64,000 bases of DNA from CAYFPX01 sp964501915 (GTDB taxonomy: Bacteria; Myxococcota_A; UBA796; CAJQPC01). The stretch spans positions 3,224-67,223 of the forward strand of contig CAZCVP010000009.1 in the NCBI GenBank assembly GCA_964501915.1, in the 5' to 3' direction. Both the position numbers and the translations under genes were made by a program. Below are positions 1-7,857 of this stretch, piece by piece (within the stretch, counting starts at the first letter, position 1; each line of letters begins with the position of its first letter). The notes under the pieces are model-generated. The model saw nothing but the letters and a program-made list of their open reading frames with translations, ran no database searches and was not told where the DNA came from.

Positions 1-1
1 G

Positions 2-481
2 CGGGCCGCCAACAAGGCCAAGGTCCACATCCACGCCGCCAAGCCCGGCGTGATCCTGGGCAAGCGGGCCGCCGGCCTCGAGGACCTGCGCATCCACCTC
101 GCGAAGCTCACCGGCTCCACCGAGGTCTTCCCCAAGGTCATCGAGGTCCGCAAGGTCGAGACCGATGCCCAGCTCGTCGCCGAGAACATCGCCGCCCAGC
201 TCGTCAAGCGCGTGTCCTTCCGCCGGGCCATGAAGAAGGCCCTCACCCAGGCCATGCGCTCGGGTGCCAAGGGCGTGAAGGTGATGTGCGCGGGCCGCCT
301 CGGTGGCTCCGAGATGTCCCGGTCCGAGTTCTACCGCGAGGGTCGCGTGCCCCTGCACACCATCCGTGCCGACATCGACTACGGCTTCGCCGAGGCCAAG
401 GCGAGCTACGGCGTCATCGGCGTCAAGGTCTGGATCTTCAAGGGCGAGATCGTGGCCGGCGACGACACCCCCGTCGCCTAG
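2..481 (+). CDS. rpsC: 30S ribosomal protein S3, 5' end cut by window edge
   Basis: S3 sits at the mRNA entry channel of the 30S subunit. The reading frame is already open at base 2 and runs to a TAG at 479-481, giving 159 residues; about the first quarter, including the start, lies outside the window. The C-terminal domain is clear: the stretch around 298-400 reads GGSEMSRSEFYREGRVPLHT followed by IRADIDYGFAEA, the family signature. The GTG at 50 is internal, not a start. It is followed at 26 bases by rplP, as in the canonical S10 operon. Confidence 0.96.
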   Translation, partial: RAANKAKVHIHAAKPGVILGKRAAGLEDLRIHLAKLTGSTEVFPKVIEVRKVETDAQLVAENIAAQLVKRVSFRRAMKKALTQAMRSGAKGVKVMCAGRLGGSEMSRSEFYREGRVPLHTIRADIDYGFAEAKASYGVIGVKVWIFKGEIVAGDDTPVA

Positions 482-507
482 GCCCCCGCGGCCGCAGGAG
501 TTCTGAG

Positions 508-924
508 ATGCTTTCCCCAAAGCGCATTCGCTATCGCAAGAGCCACAAGGGCCGGATGACGGGCCTGTCCTACCGGGGCAGTGACGTCTCCTTCGGCACC
601 TACGGCCTCCAGGCCACGACCTGTGGCCGCATCACCTCTCGCCAGATCGAGGCGGCTCGTGTCGCCCTGACCCGTCACGTCAAGCGTGGTGGAAAGGTCT
701 GGATCCGCGTCTTCCCCGACAAGCCCGTCTCCAAGAAGCCCGCCGAGACCCGCATGGGCAAGGGGAAGGGCAACCCCGAGTTCTGGGTGGCCGTCGTGAA
801 GCCCGGTCGCGTGCTCTACGAGCTGGAGGGCGTGCCCGAGGATGTCGCCAAGGAGGCCTTCCGCCTGGCGGGCCACAAGCTGCCCATTTCTACTCGCTTC
901 CTGAAGCGGGAGGAGCTGGTCTGA
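508..924 (+). CDS. rplP: 50S ribosomal protein L16
   Basis: L16 binds 23S rRNA near the peptidyl-transferase centre and the A-site tRNA. The protein is 138 residues, the usual family length, starting MLSPKRIRYRKSHKGRM. The ATG at 508 is preceded by GCAGGAG. A longer frame opens upstream at 286, but that part overlaps rpsC in another frame and does not look like L16. The stop overlaps the start of rpmC (TGATG), so the two are probably translationally coupled. Confidence 0.97.
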   Translation: MLSPKRIRYRKSHKGRMTGLSYRGSDVSFGTYGLQATTCGRITSRQIEAARVALTRHVKRGGKVWIRVFPDKPVSKKPAETRMGKGKGNPEFWVAVVKPGRVLYELEGVPEDVAKEAFRLAGHKLPISTRFLKREELV

Positions 925-1250
925 TGCACTACACCGAGGTCAAGGAGTTCTCCGACGAGCAGCTCGTGCACACCGAGCTGCAGCTTGAGCGCGATCTCAT
1001 CGCCGCTCGCATCCGCCTGGCGACCAACCAGCTCGAGGACACCTCCGTCCTCAAGAAGCTGCGCCGGGACATCGCCCGCCTGCACACCTCCGCCCGCGAG
1101 CGGGAGGTCGACCAGGGCCTCTCCAAGAACACCCTGCGCGACCGCTACAAGGCCACCTTCGCCGCCGATGGCGCCGACAGGGCTGGCGACGAAGGCGGTG
1201 GCCGCGGCTTCCTGAAGGGCATCGTTGACAAGATCTCGGGCAGCGACTAA
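924..1250 (+). CDS. rpmC: 50S ribosomal protein L29 with C-terminal extension
   Basis: L29 lies at the polypeptide exit tunnel and helps dock the signal recognition particle and trigger factor. The ATG at 924 overlaps the rplP stop. The first 65 or so residues match L29 (EVKEFSDEQL..., then LKKLRRDIARLHT). The protein is 108 residues, whereas L29 is normally about 60-75, so roughly 40 residues are extra, ending GRGFLKGIVDKISGSD. The tail is mixed-charge, with no fold I recognise. Gene order rplP-rpmC-rpsQ supports the call. Confidence 0.9.
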   Translation: MHYTEVKEFSDEQLVHTELQLERDLIAARIRLATNQLEDTSVLKKLRRDIARLHTSAREREVDQGLSKNTLRDRYKATFAADGADRAGDEGGGRGFLKGIVDKISGSD

Positions 1251-1424
1251 ATACGCGAGCCTTCGGGTCGGAGTCTCTCCGGCCCGCGACACCCCGGAGC
1301 TGGCTGACCGGGTGTGTCGGCACGGAGCCCCTGGCCGGAGTCCTGCTTGCAGGAGACCCGGACGGACTCGAAGCCACCCTGCGGTACAACCCGCGAGCCC
1401 TCCCCATCATCTGCGAGCAGGACC
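1251..1424 (+). promoter_or_regulatory. structured 174-base leader between rpmC and rpsQ
   Basis: This is an unusually long gap for the middle of a ribosomal operon; its neighbours are separated by 0-40 bases. It is rich in short inverted repeats, the clearest being TCCTGC-TT-GCAGGA at 1341-1354, flanked by CCGGAG and GACCCGG. No open frame with ribosomal similarity is seen. It may hold an internal promoter, an RNA leader for autoregulation, or a processing site. The function is inferred only from size and structure. Confidence 0.35.
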
Positions 1425-1679
1425 ATGTCCTCTGAACAGAAGTCCACATCTCGGCGCGTGCTCACCGGCAAGGTGGTCTCCAACAAGATGGACAAGACCG
1501 TCACCGTCGAGGTGACCCGTCGTGTCAAGCACCCGCGCTACAAGAAGTACGTCAACCGCACCAACACCTTCAAGGCCCACGACGAAGGCAACACCTGCCA
1601 GCTCGGGGACGTGGTGTCGATTCAGGAGTCTCGGCCCCTGAGCCGGACCAAGCGGTGGACCATCCTCGAGCGCAACTGA
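1425..1679 (+). CDS. rpsQ: 30S ribosomal protein S17
   Basis: S17 is a primary 16S rRNA-binding protein with an OB fold. The ATG at 1425 gives 84 residues, the typical size, with the family core GKVVSNKMDKTVTVEV and HPRYKKYV near the N-terminus. A GAGCAGGA sequence just upstream is the likely ribosome-binding site. The frame is open further upstream, but that part covers the leader and lacks S17 similarity. rplN follows 10 bases later. Confidence 0.96.
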   Translation: MSSEQKSTSRRVLTGKVVSNKMDKTVTVEVTRRVKHPRYKKYVNRTNTFKAHDEGNTCQLGDVVSIQESRPLSRTKRWTILERN

Positions 1680-1689
1680 GGGACCCACC

Positions 1690-2058
1690 ATGATCCAGAT
1701 GCAGTCCATCCTGGACGTCGCGGACAACAGCGGCGCCAAGAAGCTGAACGTCATCAAGGTGCTCGGCGGCTCGAAGCGTCGCTACGCTTCCGTGGGCGAC
1801 ATCGTGGTCGTCTCGATCCGCGAGGCCATGCCCAACGGCAAGGTCAAGAAGGGAGAGGTGGCCCGCGCCGTCATCGTGCGGACCGCCAAGGAGCTGCGTC
1901 GGAAGGATGGAACCTACATCCGCTTCGACATCAATTCGGCCGTCCTGATCGATGGCCAGGGGGAGCCCATCGGGACGCGCATCTTCGGCCCCGTCGCACG
2001 CGAGCTGCGGGCCAAGAACTACATGAAGATCGTCTCGCTGGCCCCCGAGGTGCTGTGA
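1690..2058 (+). CDS. rplN: 50S ribosomal protein L14
   Basis: L14 sits on the subunit interface of the 50S particle and contacts 16S rRNA. It is 122 residues, the near-invariant family length, opening MIQMQSILDVADNSGAKK and containing the highly conserved VVSIREAMPNGKVKKGEV segment. GAGGGA lies upstream of the start. Its stop overlaps the start of rplX (TGATG), as expected for coupled spc-operon genes. Confidence 0.98.
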   Translation: MIQMQSILDVADNSGAKKLNVIKVLGGSKRRYASVGDIVVVSIREAMPNGKVKKGEVARAVIVRTAKELRRKDGTYIRFDINSAVLIDGQGEPIGTRIFGPVARELRAKNYMKIVSLAPEVL

Positions 2059-2390
2059 TGGCTGTCGCCAAGTTCAAGATCAAGCGCGACGACACCGTCG
2101 TCGTGATCGCGGGCAAGAACAAGGGTCGCACCGGCAAGGTGCTTCAGATCCTGCCCGCCAAGCAGCGCGTCGTCGTCGAGGGTGTCAACGTGGTCAAGCG
2201 CCACGTCAAGGCCCAGGGCGAGAACGCCGGCCGGATCGTGGAGAAGGAAGCCTCGCTCCACATCTCCAACGTCGCCCTCTGGGATGCGGATGAAGGTCGG
2301 CGGATCAAGGCCAGGTGGCAGTACATCGATGAGGACGACAAGAAGAAGAAGGTCCGCATCGACAAGCAGACCCAAGCTCGGCTCGACTGA
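2058..2390 (+). CDS. rplX: 50S ribosomal protein L24
   Basis: L24 is an assembly initiator that binds the 5' domain of 23S rRNA. Using the ATG at 2058, which overlaps the rplN stop, it has 110 residues; a GTG three bases earlier is possible but less likely. The KOW motif is visible in the N-terminal third (DDTVVVIAGKNKGRTGKVLQ), and EGVNVVKRH is family-typical. Spacing to rplE is 22 bases. Confidence 0.96.
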   Translation: MAVAKFKIKRDDTVVVIAGKNKGRTGKVLQILPAKQRVVVEGVNVVKRHVKAQGENAGRIVEKEASLHISNVALWDADEGRRIKARWQYIDEDDKKKKVRIDKQTQARLD

Positions 2391-2412
2391 GCGGTCTCGG
2401 AGGAACGGAACC

Positions 2413-2955
2413 ATGCAGCCCCGCCTGAAGGAGCGCTACAACGCCGAGATCGTCCTCGACCTGAAGGACGAGCTCGAGTTGGGCAATGTCATGCAGGTGC
2501 CTCGCCTCGAGAAGATCGTGGTGAACACCTCGCTGAAGGAGGCCATCCAGACCCCCAAGGTCCTGGATGCCGCCGCTGGCGACCTCGCCATCATCACCGG
2601 CCAGAAGGCCGTCATCCGTCGCGCCCGCCGGTCCATCGCGAACTTCAAGCTTCGCGAAGGCATGCCGATCGGCGCCAAGGTCACCCTGCGTGGCGACCGG
2701 ATGTGGTTCTTCCTCGATCGGCTCATCAGCGTCGCCATCCCTCGGATTCGCGACTTCCGTGGTCTGAGCCCCAAGGCCTTCGACGGTCGCGGGAACTACA
2801 GCATGGGCCTGACCGAGCAGATCCTGTTCCCCGAGATCGACTACGACAAGGTCGCGAAGATCATGGGGATGAACGTCACCCTGGTGACGACCGCCAAGAC
2901 CGACGAAGAAGGGCGCGCACTGCTGAAGCACCTCGGCATGCCCTTACGGAACTAG
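2413..2955 (+). CDS. rplE: 50S ribosomal protein L5
   Basis: L5 binds 5S rRNA and contacts the P-site tRNA. The ATG at 2413, preceded by GGAGGAACGG, gives 180 residues, the normal length. The sequence carries family landmarks such as VPRLEKIVVNTSL, GQKAVIRRARRSIANFKLRE and FDGRGNYSMGLTEQ. The frame is open upstream across rplX, but that part is an overlap artefact. The next gene is the zinc-type rpsN. Confidence 0.97.
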   Translation: MQPRLKERYNAEIVLDLKDELELGNVMQVPRLEKIVVNTSLKEAIQTPKVLDAAAGDLAIITGQKAVIRRARRSIANFKLREGMPIGAKVTLRGDRMWFFLDRLISVAIPRIRDFRGLSPKAFDGRGNYSMGLTEQILFPEIDYDKVAKIMGMNVTLVTTAKTDEEGRALLKHLGMPLRN

Positions 2956-2964
2956 GAGCCCAAC

Positions 2965-3150
2965 GTGGCCAAGAAGTCGATGATCGCGAAGTCCAAGCGG
3001 ACCCCGAAGTTCCAGGTGCGCCAGCGGAATCGTTGCAAGCGCTGTGGACGGCCCCGGGCCTTCTACCGCGAGTTCGATCTCTGCAGGATCTGCCTCCGCG
3101 AGATGGCGCTCCAGGGCAAGCTGCCCGGCGTCACCAAGGCCAGCTGGTAA
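2965..3150 (+). CDS. rpsN: 30S ribosomal protein S14, zinc (type Z) form
   Basis: S14 is a small protein of the 30S head. This copy starts with GTG at 2965, has 61 residues, and contains a four-cysteine zinc ribbon: CKRC near residue 24 and CRIC near residue 40. That length and motif define the short zinc-binding form; the longer form of about 100 residues lacks the cysteines. The start is backed by GGAG upstream and by position between rplE and rpsH. Confidence 0.96.
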   Translation: MAKKSMIAKSKRTPKFQVRQRNRCKRCGRPRAFYREFDLCRICLREMALQGKLPGVTKASW

Positions 3151-3166
3151 GGCCAGGAGACCCAAG

Positions 3167-3565
3167 ATGTCCATGACCGACCCCATCGCGGACCTGCTGA
3201 CGCGCATCCGGAACGCCAGCCGTGCCGGGCACAACAGCACCACTGTTCCGCGCAGCAAGATCAAGCTCGAGATCGTGAAGGTCCTCAAGAACGAGGGCTT
3301 CGTCGAGGGCTACATCGACATTCCCGAGGTGCCTCAGGGCAGCATCAAGGTCTTCTTGCGCTACGACGGTGATGGCAAGAGCACCCTCCGGGGTCTCGAG
3401 CGCATCTCCAAGCCGTCCCGACGCACCTACGTCGGCAAGGAAGGCGTGCCGCGCGTTCGCAACGGCCTCGGTGTCGCCATCCTCACCACCCCCCGCGGCG
3501 TGCTGACCGACCGCCAGGCCCGGAGGCAGGGCGTGGGCGGTGAAGTCATCTGCTACGCCTGGTAG
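3167..3565 (+). CDS. rpsH: 30S ribosomal protein S8
   Basis: S8 binds helix 21 of 16S rRNA and, in enterobacteria, also represses the spc operon by binding its mRNA near rplE. The ATG at 3167 gives 132 residues, opening MSMTDPIADLLTRIRNA, a strong signature. The C-terminal GLGVAILTTPRGVLTDRQAR then GVGGEVICYAW is also typical. A CAGGAG site lies upstream. The frame is open further 5' over rpsN, but that is a shadow. Confidence 0.97.
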   Translation: MSMTDPIADLLTRIRNASRAGHNSTTVPRSKIKLEIVKVLKNEGFVEGYIDIPEVPQGSIKVFLRYDGDGKSTLRGLERISKPSRRTYVGKEGVPRVRNGLGVAILTTPRGVLTDRQARRQGVGGEVICYAW

Positions 3566-3582
3566 GCCGAGAGGAGTCAAAC

Positions 3583-4119
3583 ATGTCTCGCATCGGACGA
3601 CTTCCGGTCCCTGTCCCCAAGGGCGTCACCATCACCCTCGGTGACACCATCACGGTCAAGGGCCCCAAGGGTCAGCTCTCCCGGCCGGTCGTGTCAGGCG
3701 TCAGCGTGGCCCAGCAGGACGACACGCTCGTCGTCACCCGGTCCTCCGAGCACCGCACGCACAAGGCCGCCCACGGCCTGATGCGGGCGCTGCTCAACAA
3801 CATGGTGCTCGGTGTGACCACGGGCTTCGGCAAGAAGCTCGAGATCCATGGCGTCGGCTACAAGGCCGAGGTCAAGGGCAAGGAGCTCGTGCTGAACCTG
3901 GGCTACAGCCACCCCATCCACTACGCCATCCCCGAGGGCATCGGCATCGCCGTCGACAAGAAGGGCGGCATCGCCGTCAGCGGCATCGACAAGGAACAGG
4001 TCGGCCAGGTGGCCGCCGACATCCGTGGCTTCCGCAAGCCCGACAGCTACAAGGGCAAGGGCGTGCGGTACGCCGGTGAGTACATCCGCCTCAAGGCTGG
4101 CAAGGCCGGCAAGGTCTGA
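3583..4119 (+). CDS. rplF: 50S ribosomal protein L6
   Basis: L6 lies near the GTPase-associated centre of the 50S subunit. It is 178 residues, starting MSRIGRLPVPVPKGV, with the C-terminal signature GKGVRYAGEYIRLKAGKAGK. Two tandem L6 folds of about 80 residues fit this length. The ribosome-binding site is GAGAGGAG. It is 11 bases from rplR in standard spc order. Confidence 0.97.
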   Translation: MSRIGRLPVPVPKGVTITLGDTITVKGPKGQLSRPVVSGVSVAQQDDTLVVTRSSEHRTHKAAHGLMRALLNNMVLGVTTGFGKKLEIHGVGYKAEVKGKELVLNLGYSHPIHYAIPEGIGIAVDKKGGIAVSGIDKEQVGQVAADIRGFRKPDSYKGKGVRYAGEYIRLKAGKAGKV

Positions 4120-4130
4120 GGAATCCACCC

Positions 4131-4499
4131 ATGGCCAAGACCCATCCCACTGCGAAGGCTCGGAAGCGTCGGCAGAACTCCATCCGCAAGAAGGTCCGGG
4201 GCACCCCGGAGCGTCCGCGGCTGTCCGTCTTCCGCAGCAGCAACCACATCTACGCCCAGCTCATCGACGACGAGAACGGGGTCACCCTGGCCGCGGCCTC
4301 CACGAAGTCCAAGGAGCTCGCCGAGCTCGAGGGCCACCGGGGCAACAAGAAGGCTGCATCGGCGGTGGGAACCCTCATCGCCGAGAAGGCCAAGGCGGCC
4401 GAGGTCGACACCGTCGTCTTCGATCGCAACGGCTTCCTCTACCACGGCCGCATCCAGGCCCTCGCCGACGCCGCCCGCAAGGGCGGACTCAAGTTCTAG
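4131..4499 (+). CDS. rplR: 50S ribosomal protein L18
   Basis: L18 carries 5S rRNA into the central protuberance together with L5. It has 122 residues and contains the core segments RPRLSVFRSSNHIYAQLIDD and VVFDRNGFLYHGRIQALADA, followed by a GGLKF end. The basic N-terminal tail (KARKRRQNSIRKKVRG) is normal for the family. The start follows GAGGAATCCACCC. Twenty-two bases separate it from rpsE. Confidence 0.97.
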   Translation: MAKTHPTAKARKRRQNSIRKKVRGTPERPRLSVFRSSNHIYAQLIDDENGVTLAAASTKSKELAELEGHRGNKKAASAVGTLIAEKAKAAEVDTVVFDRNGFLYHGRIQALADAARKGGLKF

Positions 4500-4521
4500 C
4501 GGTCGAACGGAGACACCTGAC

Positions 4522-5097
4522 ATGGCACGCAACCAGCGCGGACGACGCAACCGGAACCAGGAGCCGGACGACGGTCTGCTCGACAAGGTCATCCACATCA
4601 ACCGCGTCGCCAAGGTCGTCAAGGGCGGCCGGCGCTTCAGCTTCTCTGCCATCGTGGTCGTCGGCAATGCCGAGGGCACCGTGGGCGTGGGCTTCGGGAA
4701 GGCCAACGAGGTCCCCGAGGCGATCCGCAAGGCCACCGTCAAGGCCAAGGCGACGATGATGCAGCTCCCGATCATCGACGGGACCATCCCGCACGAGGTC
4801 ATCGGCGAGTTCAGCGCCGGCCGCATCCTGCTCAAGCCCGCCTCGCCGGGTACGGGCGTCATCGCCGGCCCTGCCGTCCGCGCGATCATGGACGTCGCCG
4901 GCATCCACAACGTGCTGACCAAGAGCCTCGGCTCCTCGAACCCCCACAACCTGGTGCGGGCCACGGTCGACGCGATGAAGCGCATGGAGTCCCCCCAGCA
5001 GTACGCCCTGCGCGTCGGCGCCGACGTCGAAGACCTCCTCGAGGACTACACGGTCGGCGAGAAGTTCTGGGCCTCTCGCGGCGTCGCCATCCAGTGA
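4522..5097 (+). CDS. rpsE: 30S ribosomal protein S5
   Basis: S5 shapes the decoding centre and the mRNA entry tunnel. The protein has 191 residues with an N-terminal double-stranded-RNA-binding domain (VIHINRVAKVVKGGRRFSFS) and a C-terminal S5 domain (GEFSAGRILLKPASPGTGVI). The N-terminus is slightly longer and more Arg/Asn-rich than in E. coli. GGAG lies 8 bases upstream of the ATG. rpmD follows after 23 bases. Confidence 0.97.
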   Translation: MARNQRGRRNRNQEPDDGLLDKVIHINRVAKVVKGGRRFSFSAIVVVGNAEGTVGVGFGKANEVPEAIRKATVKAKATMMQLPIIDGTIPHEVIGEFSAGRILLKPASPGTGVIAGPAVRAIMDVAGIHNVLTKSLGSSNPHNLVRATVDAMKRMESPQQYALRVGADVEDLLEDYTVGEKFWASRGVAIQ

Positions 5098-5120
5098 CCC
5101 CGCGCCAGCAGGAATCCACC

Positions 5121-5306
5121 ATGAAGAAGCTCAAGGTCACCCTGAAGCGCTCCACCATCGGGAGCACTCGGGTCCAGAAGGAAACCGTGAAGGGTCTGGG
5201 GCTGCGGAAGCTCCACGCCTCCCGTGTGTTGGACAACACGCCCGCCGTGCGGGGGATGGTCAAGCGCGTCATCCACCTGGTGGACGTCCAGGAGTTGGAG
5301 GCCTGA
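5121..5306 (+). CDS. rpmD: 50S ribosomal protein L30
   Basis: L30 is a small 23S rRNA-binding protein. The ATG at 5121 gives 61 residues beginning MKKLKVTLKRSTIGS and containing GLGLRKLHASRVLDNTPAVR, which is characteristic of bacterial L30. A start nine codons upstream is possible, but it lacks a ribosome-binding site and overlaps rpsE, whereas CAGGAATCCACC precedes 5121. Position between rpsE and rplO is canonical. Confidence 0.95.
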   Translation: MKKLKVTLKRSTIGSTRVQKETVKGLGLRKLHASRVLDNTPAVRGMVKRVIHLVDVQELEA

Positions 5307-5327
5307 GCGCCTCCAGGAGAACCCGTC

Positions 5328-5777
5328 ATGGCGAACGAACTCGCGAACCTGAAGCCCCCCGCCGGGGCGCGCAAGAAGCGGACCCGTCGGGGTCGTGGTG
5401 AGGGCAGCGGCCTGGGCAAGACCTCCGGTCGTGGCCAGAAGGGCGCTGGCGCCCGCTCCGGATCGGGCACCCGTCCCGGCTTCGAGGGCGGCCAGATGCC
5501 CCTGCAGCGGCGCCTCCCGAAGCGCGGCTTCCACAACCCCTTCTCCAAGGACTTCGAGACCATCAACGTCTCGGCCCTGAACCGTTTTGCGGCCGGCACC
5601 GAGGTGACGGCGGAGCTGCTGCGCTCCAGCGGCGCCATCTCCCGCATCGGCAAGGACGGCGTGAAGGTCCTCGGCAACGGGGACATCGGCGTCGCCCTGA
5701 CCGTGAAGGTGGCCAGGTTCAGCAAGACCGCGGCAGAGAAGATCGCGGCCGCCGGCGGCAAGGCCGAGGTCGTCTAG
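5328..5777 (+). CDS. rplO: 50S ribosomal protein L15
   Basis: L15 is a late-assembling 50S protein contacting many 23S helices. It has 149 residues. The Gly/Arg-rich N-terminal half has the family pattern GRGEGSGLGKTSGRGQKGAG then PGFEGGQMPLQRRLPKRGF; the C-terminal half is a compact globular domain. The start is preceded by CAGGAGAACCC. secY begins 27 bases downstream. Confidence 0.97.
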   Translation: MANELANLKPPAGARKKRTRRGRGEGSGLGKTSGRGQKGAGARSGSGTRPGFEGGQMPLQRRLPKRGFHNPFSKDFETINVSALNRFAAGTEVTAELLRSSGAISRIGKDGVKVLGNGDIGVALTVKVARFSKTAAEKIAAAGGKAEVV

Positions 5778-5804
5778 CCCCCCCAACGGGAAGGGATTCG
5801 CTCC

Positions 5805-7151
5805 GTGCTGGAGACCATCGCCAACATCTTCAAGATCCAGGATCTGCGGAACCGGCTTCTGTTCACGATGGCGCTCCTCTCGGTCTACCGGCTGGGGATC
5901 TTCATCCCGGCGCCGGGGGTCAACCGGGCTGCGCTGTCGCGCTTCTTCAACGAGAACAGCAACACGCTCTTCAGCGTGTACGACATGTTCACCGGGGGGG
6001 CGCTGGAGCAGTTCAGCGTCTTCGTCCTCGGCATCATGCCGTACATCACCGCCAGCATCATCATGCAGGTGCTGAAGGTCGCGGTGCCCCAGTGGGAGCG
6101 GCTCTCCAAGGAGGGTCAGCAGGGCCAGAACAAGCTGACCCAGTACACCCGCTACATGACCATCGGCATCGCCCTGGTCCAGTCCTTCGCCATCTCCACC
6201 TCGCTCGAGCAGATGAAGGCCGGCGGTGTGGAGGACGTGGTCGTCGATCCTGGCCTCAGCTTCAAGCTGATGACCATGATCACCATGACCGCCGGTAGCT
6301 GCTTCGTGATGTGGCTCGGCGAGCAGATCACCGAGCGCGGCGTGGGCAACGGCGCGTCCCTGATCATCACGGCCGGCATCATCGCCAGGATGCCCATCGC
6401 CATACTGACCCTGTTCCAGCAGGTCCGCATGGGCGACAAGAACCTGCTCTTCCTGTCCCTGCTCGCCGGCTTCATGTTCGCTGTCGTCTGGGGCATCGTG
6501 TTCTTCGAGCGGGGTCAGCGGCGGGTGCCCATCCAGTACGCCAAGCGTGTGGTCGGGCGTCGGGTCTATGGCGGCCAGAACACCTTCCTCCCCCTGAAGG
6601 TCAACACCAGCGGCGTCATCCCGCCCATCTTCGCCAGCTCGGTGCTGATGTTCCCGGCGACCCTGGGCACCTTCTACGACTCCCAGCTCGTCGCCCGTAT
6701 CGGCGCGGCCTTCTACCCAGGGGAGTGGCTCTACAACGTCACCTACGTGGTGATGATCGTCTTCTTCGCCTACTTCTACACCGCCATCACCTTCAACCCG
6801 GTGGACGTGGCGGACAACCTGAAGAAGCACGGCGGCTACGTGCCGGGCATCCGGCCCGGGCGTGCCACAGCGGACTACATCGACCACCTGCTCACGCGGC
6901 TCACGGCCGGGGGTGCGGTGTACCTGTCCGTCGTCTGCATCCTGCCCACGCTGCTCATCGCCGAGTACAACGTCCCGTTCTACTTCGGTGGCACCGGACT
7001 GCTGATCGTGGTCTCGGTCTCCCTGGACACGGTCGCCCAGGTCGAGGCCCACCTGCTGACCCGTCACTACGACGGTGTGACCGCCGCCAAGAGCGGCCGT
7101 GCCCGCCATCGCCGGGCGCTGGAGCAGCAGAAGAAGGGCGGCAAGGGCTGA
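5805..7151 (+). CDS. secY: preprotein translocase channel subunit SecY
   Basis: SecY forms the protein-conducting channel of the inner membrane. The GTG start at 5805 gives 448 residues, a typical length. About ten hydrophobic helices are visible, beginning with a segment after NIFKIQDLRNRLLFTMALL and including the plug/second helix region, where AGCFVMWLGEQITERGVGNG is diagnostic. The C-terminal cytosolic loop and tail are basic (RHRRALEQQKKGGKG). It lies in the spc operon upstream of adk; its partner gene secG is at 12123-12551 on the other strand, and secE is not in the window. Confidence 0.97.
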   Translation: MLETIANIFKIQDLRNRLLFTMALLSVYRLGIFIPAPGVNRAALSRFFNENSNTLFSVYDMFTGGALEQFSVFVLGIMPYITASIIMQVLKVAVPQWERLSKEGQQGQNKLTQYTRYMTIGIALVQSFAISTSLEQMKAGGVEDVVVDPGLSFKLMTMITMTAGSCFVMWLGEQITERGVGNGASLIITAGIIARMPIAILTLFQQVRMGDKNLLFLSLLAGFMFAVVWGIVFFERGQRRVPIQYAKRVVGRRVYGGQNTFLPLKVNTSGVIPPIFASSVLMFPATLGTFYDSQLVARIGAAFYPGEWLYNVTYVVMIVFFAYFYTAITFNPVDVADNLKKHGGYVPGIRPGRATADYIDHLLTRLTAGGAVYLSVVCILPTLLIAEYNVPFYFGGTGLLIVVSVSLDTVAQVEAHLLTRHYDGVTAAKSGRARHRRALEQQKKGGKG

Positions 7152-7197
7152 GTCTCATCCACCGCTGACGGCGCCGCCTGGCGCCACTGGAGACGAC

Positions 7198-7839
7198 ATG
7201 GACCTCGTCCTCTTCGGCCCCCCGGGCGCAGGCAAGGGCACCCAGGCCGCCGTGCTCTCCGACGAGCTGGGAATTCCCCAGGTCGCCACGGGCGACATCT
7301 TCCGCAGGCACCTCAAGGAGGGCACGGAGCTGGGCGTGCTGGCGCAGTCCTTCATGGGCAAGGGCCAGCTCGTGCCCGACGAGGTCGTGTGGGACATCGT
7401 CGAGACCCGGCTGGCGGAGGACGACTGCAAGGACGGCGTGTTGCTCGACGGCTTTCCCCGGTCCGTGCGCCAGGCCGAGCTGCTCGTGCAGTGGCTGGAG
7501 AGCCAGGGACGCAGGCTCCACGCTGTGACCGCACTCCAGCTCCCCGACGAGACCATCGTCGCGCGACTGGGGGGGCGCCGGACCTGCATGTCCTGTGGGG
7601 CGACCTACCACGTCGAGCACAACCCGACCTCGGTCGAGGGGGTGTGCAATCGCTGCGACGGCGAGGTCGTCCAGCGCAAGGACGACCACGAGGAGACCAT
7701 CCGAGCTCGGCTGGCCACCTACAAGGAGCAGACCGAGCCCGTCCTGACCTACTTCCGCCAGTTCGACCTCGTGACGGACATCGACGGGACAGGCTCCATC
7801 GAGGCCGTCTCCCAGCGTCTGCGCCTGGCCATCGGCTAG
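7198..7839 (+). CDS. adk: adenylate kinase, long zinc-lid form
   Basis: Adenylate kinase interconverts ATP plus AMP and two ADP in the cytoplasm. The ATG at 7198 gives 213 residues. The P-loop GPPGAGKGT is at residues 7-15, and DGFPRS marks the AMP site. The lid carries a zinc site, CMSC and CNRC separated by 16 residues, as in Gram-positive and many deltaproteobacterial enzymes. The upstream open frame (from 7099) overlaps secY and is not family-like. It is followed 18 bases later by map. Confidence 0.97.
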   Translation: MDLVLFGPPGAGKGTQAAVLSDELGIPQVATGDIFRRHLKEGTELGVLAQSFMGKGQLVPDEVVWDIVETRLAEDDCKDGVLLDGFPRSVRQAELLVQWLESQGRRLHAVTALQLPDETIVARLGGRRTCMSCGATYHVEHNPTSVEGVCNRCDGEVVQRKDDHEETIRARLATYKEQTEPVLTYFRQFDLVTDIDGTGSIEAVSQRLRLAIG

Positions 7840-7857
7840 TATCTCCCATCCTCTCCC

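Noticed and set aside
5046..7109. A 687-codon minus-strand frame opposite rplO and secY
   Set aside because: Antisense shadow of unmistakable ribosomal and secY genes; His/Asp/Gly-rich with no recognisable fold.
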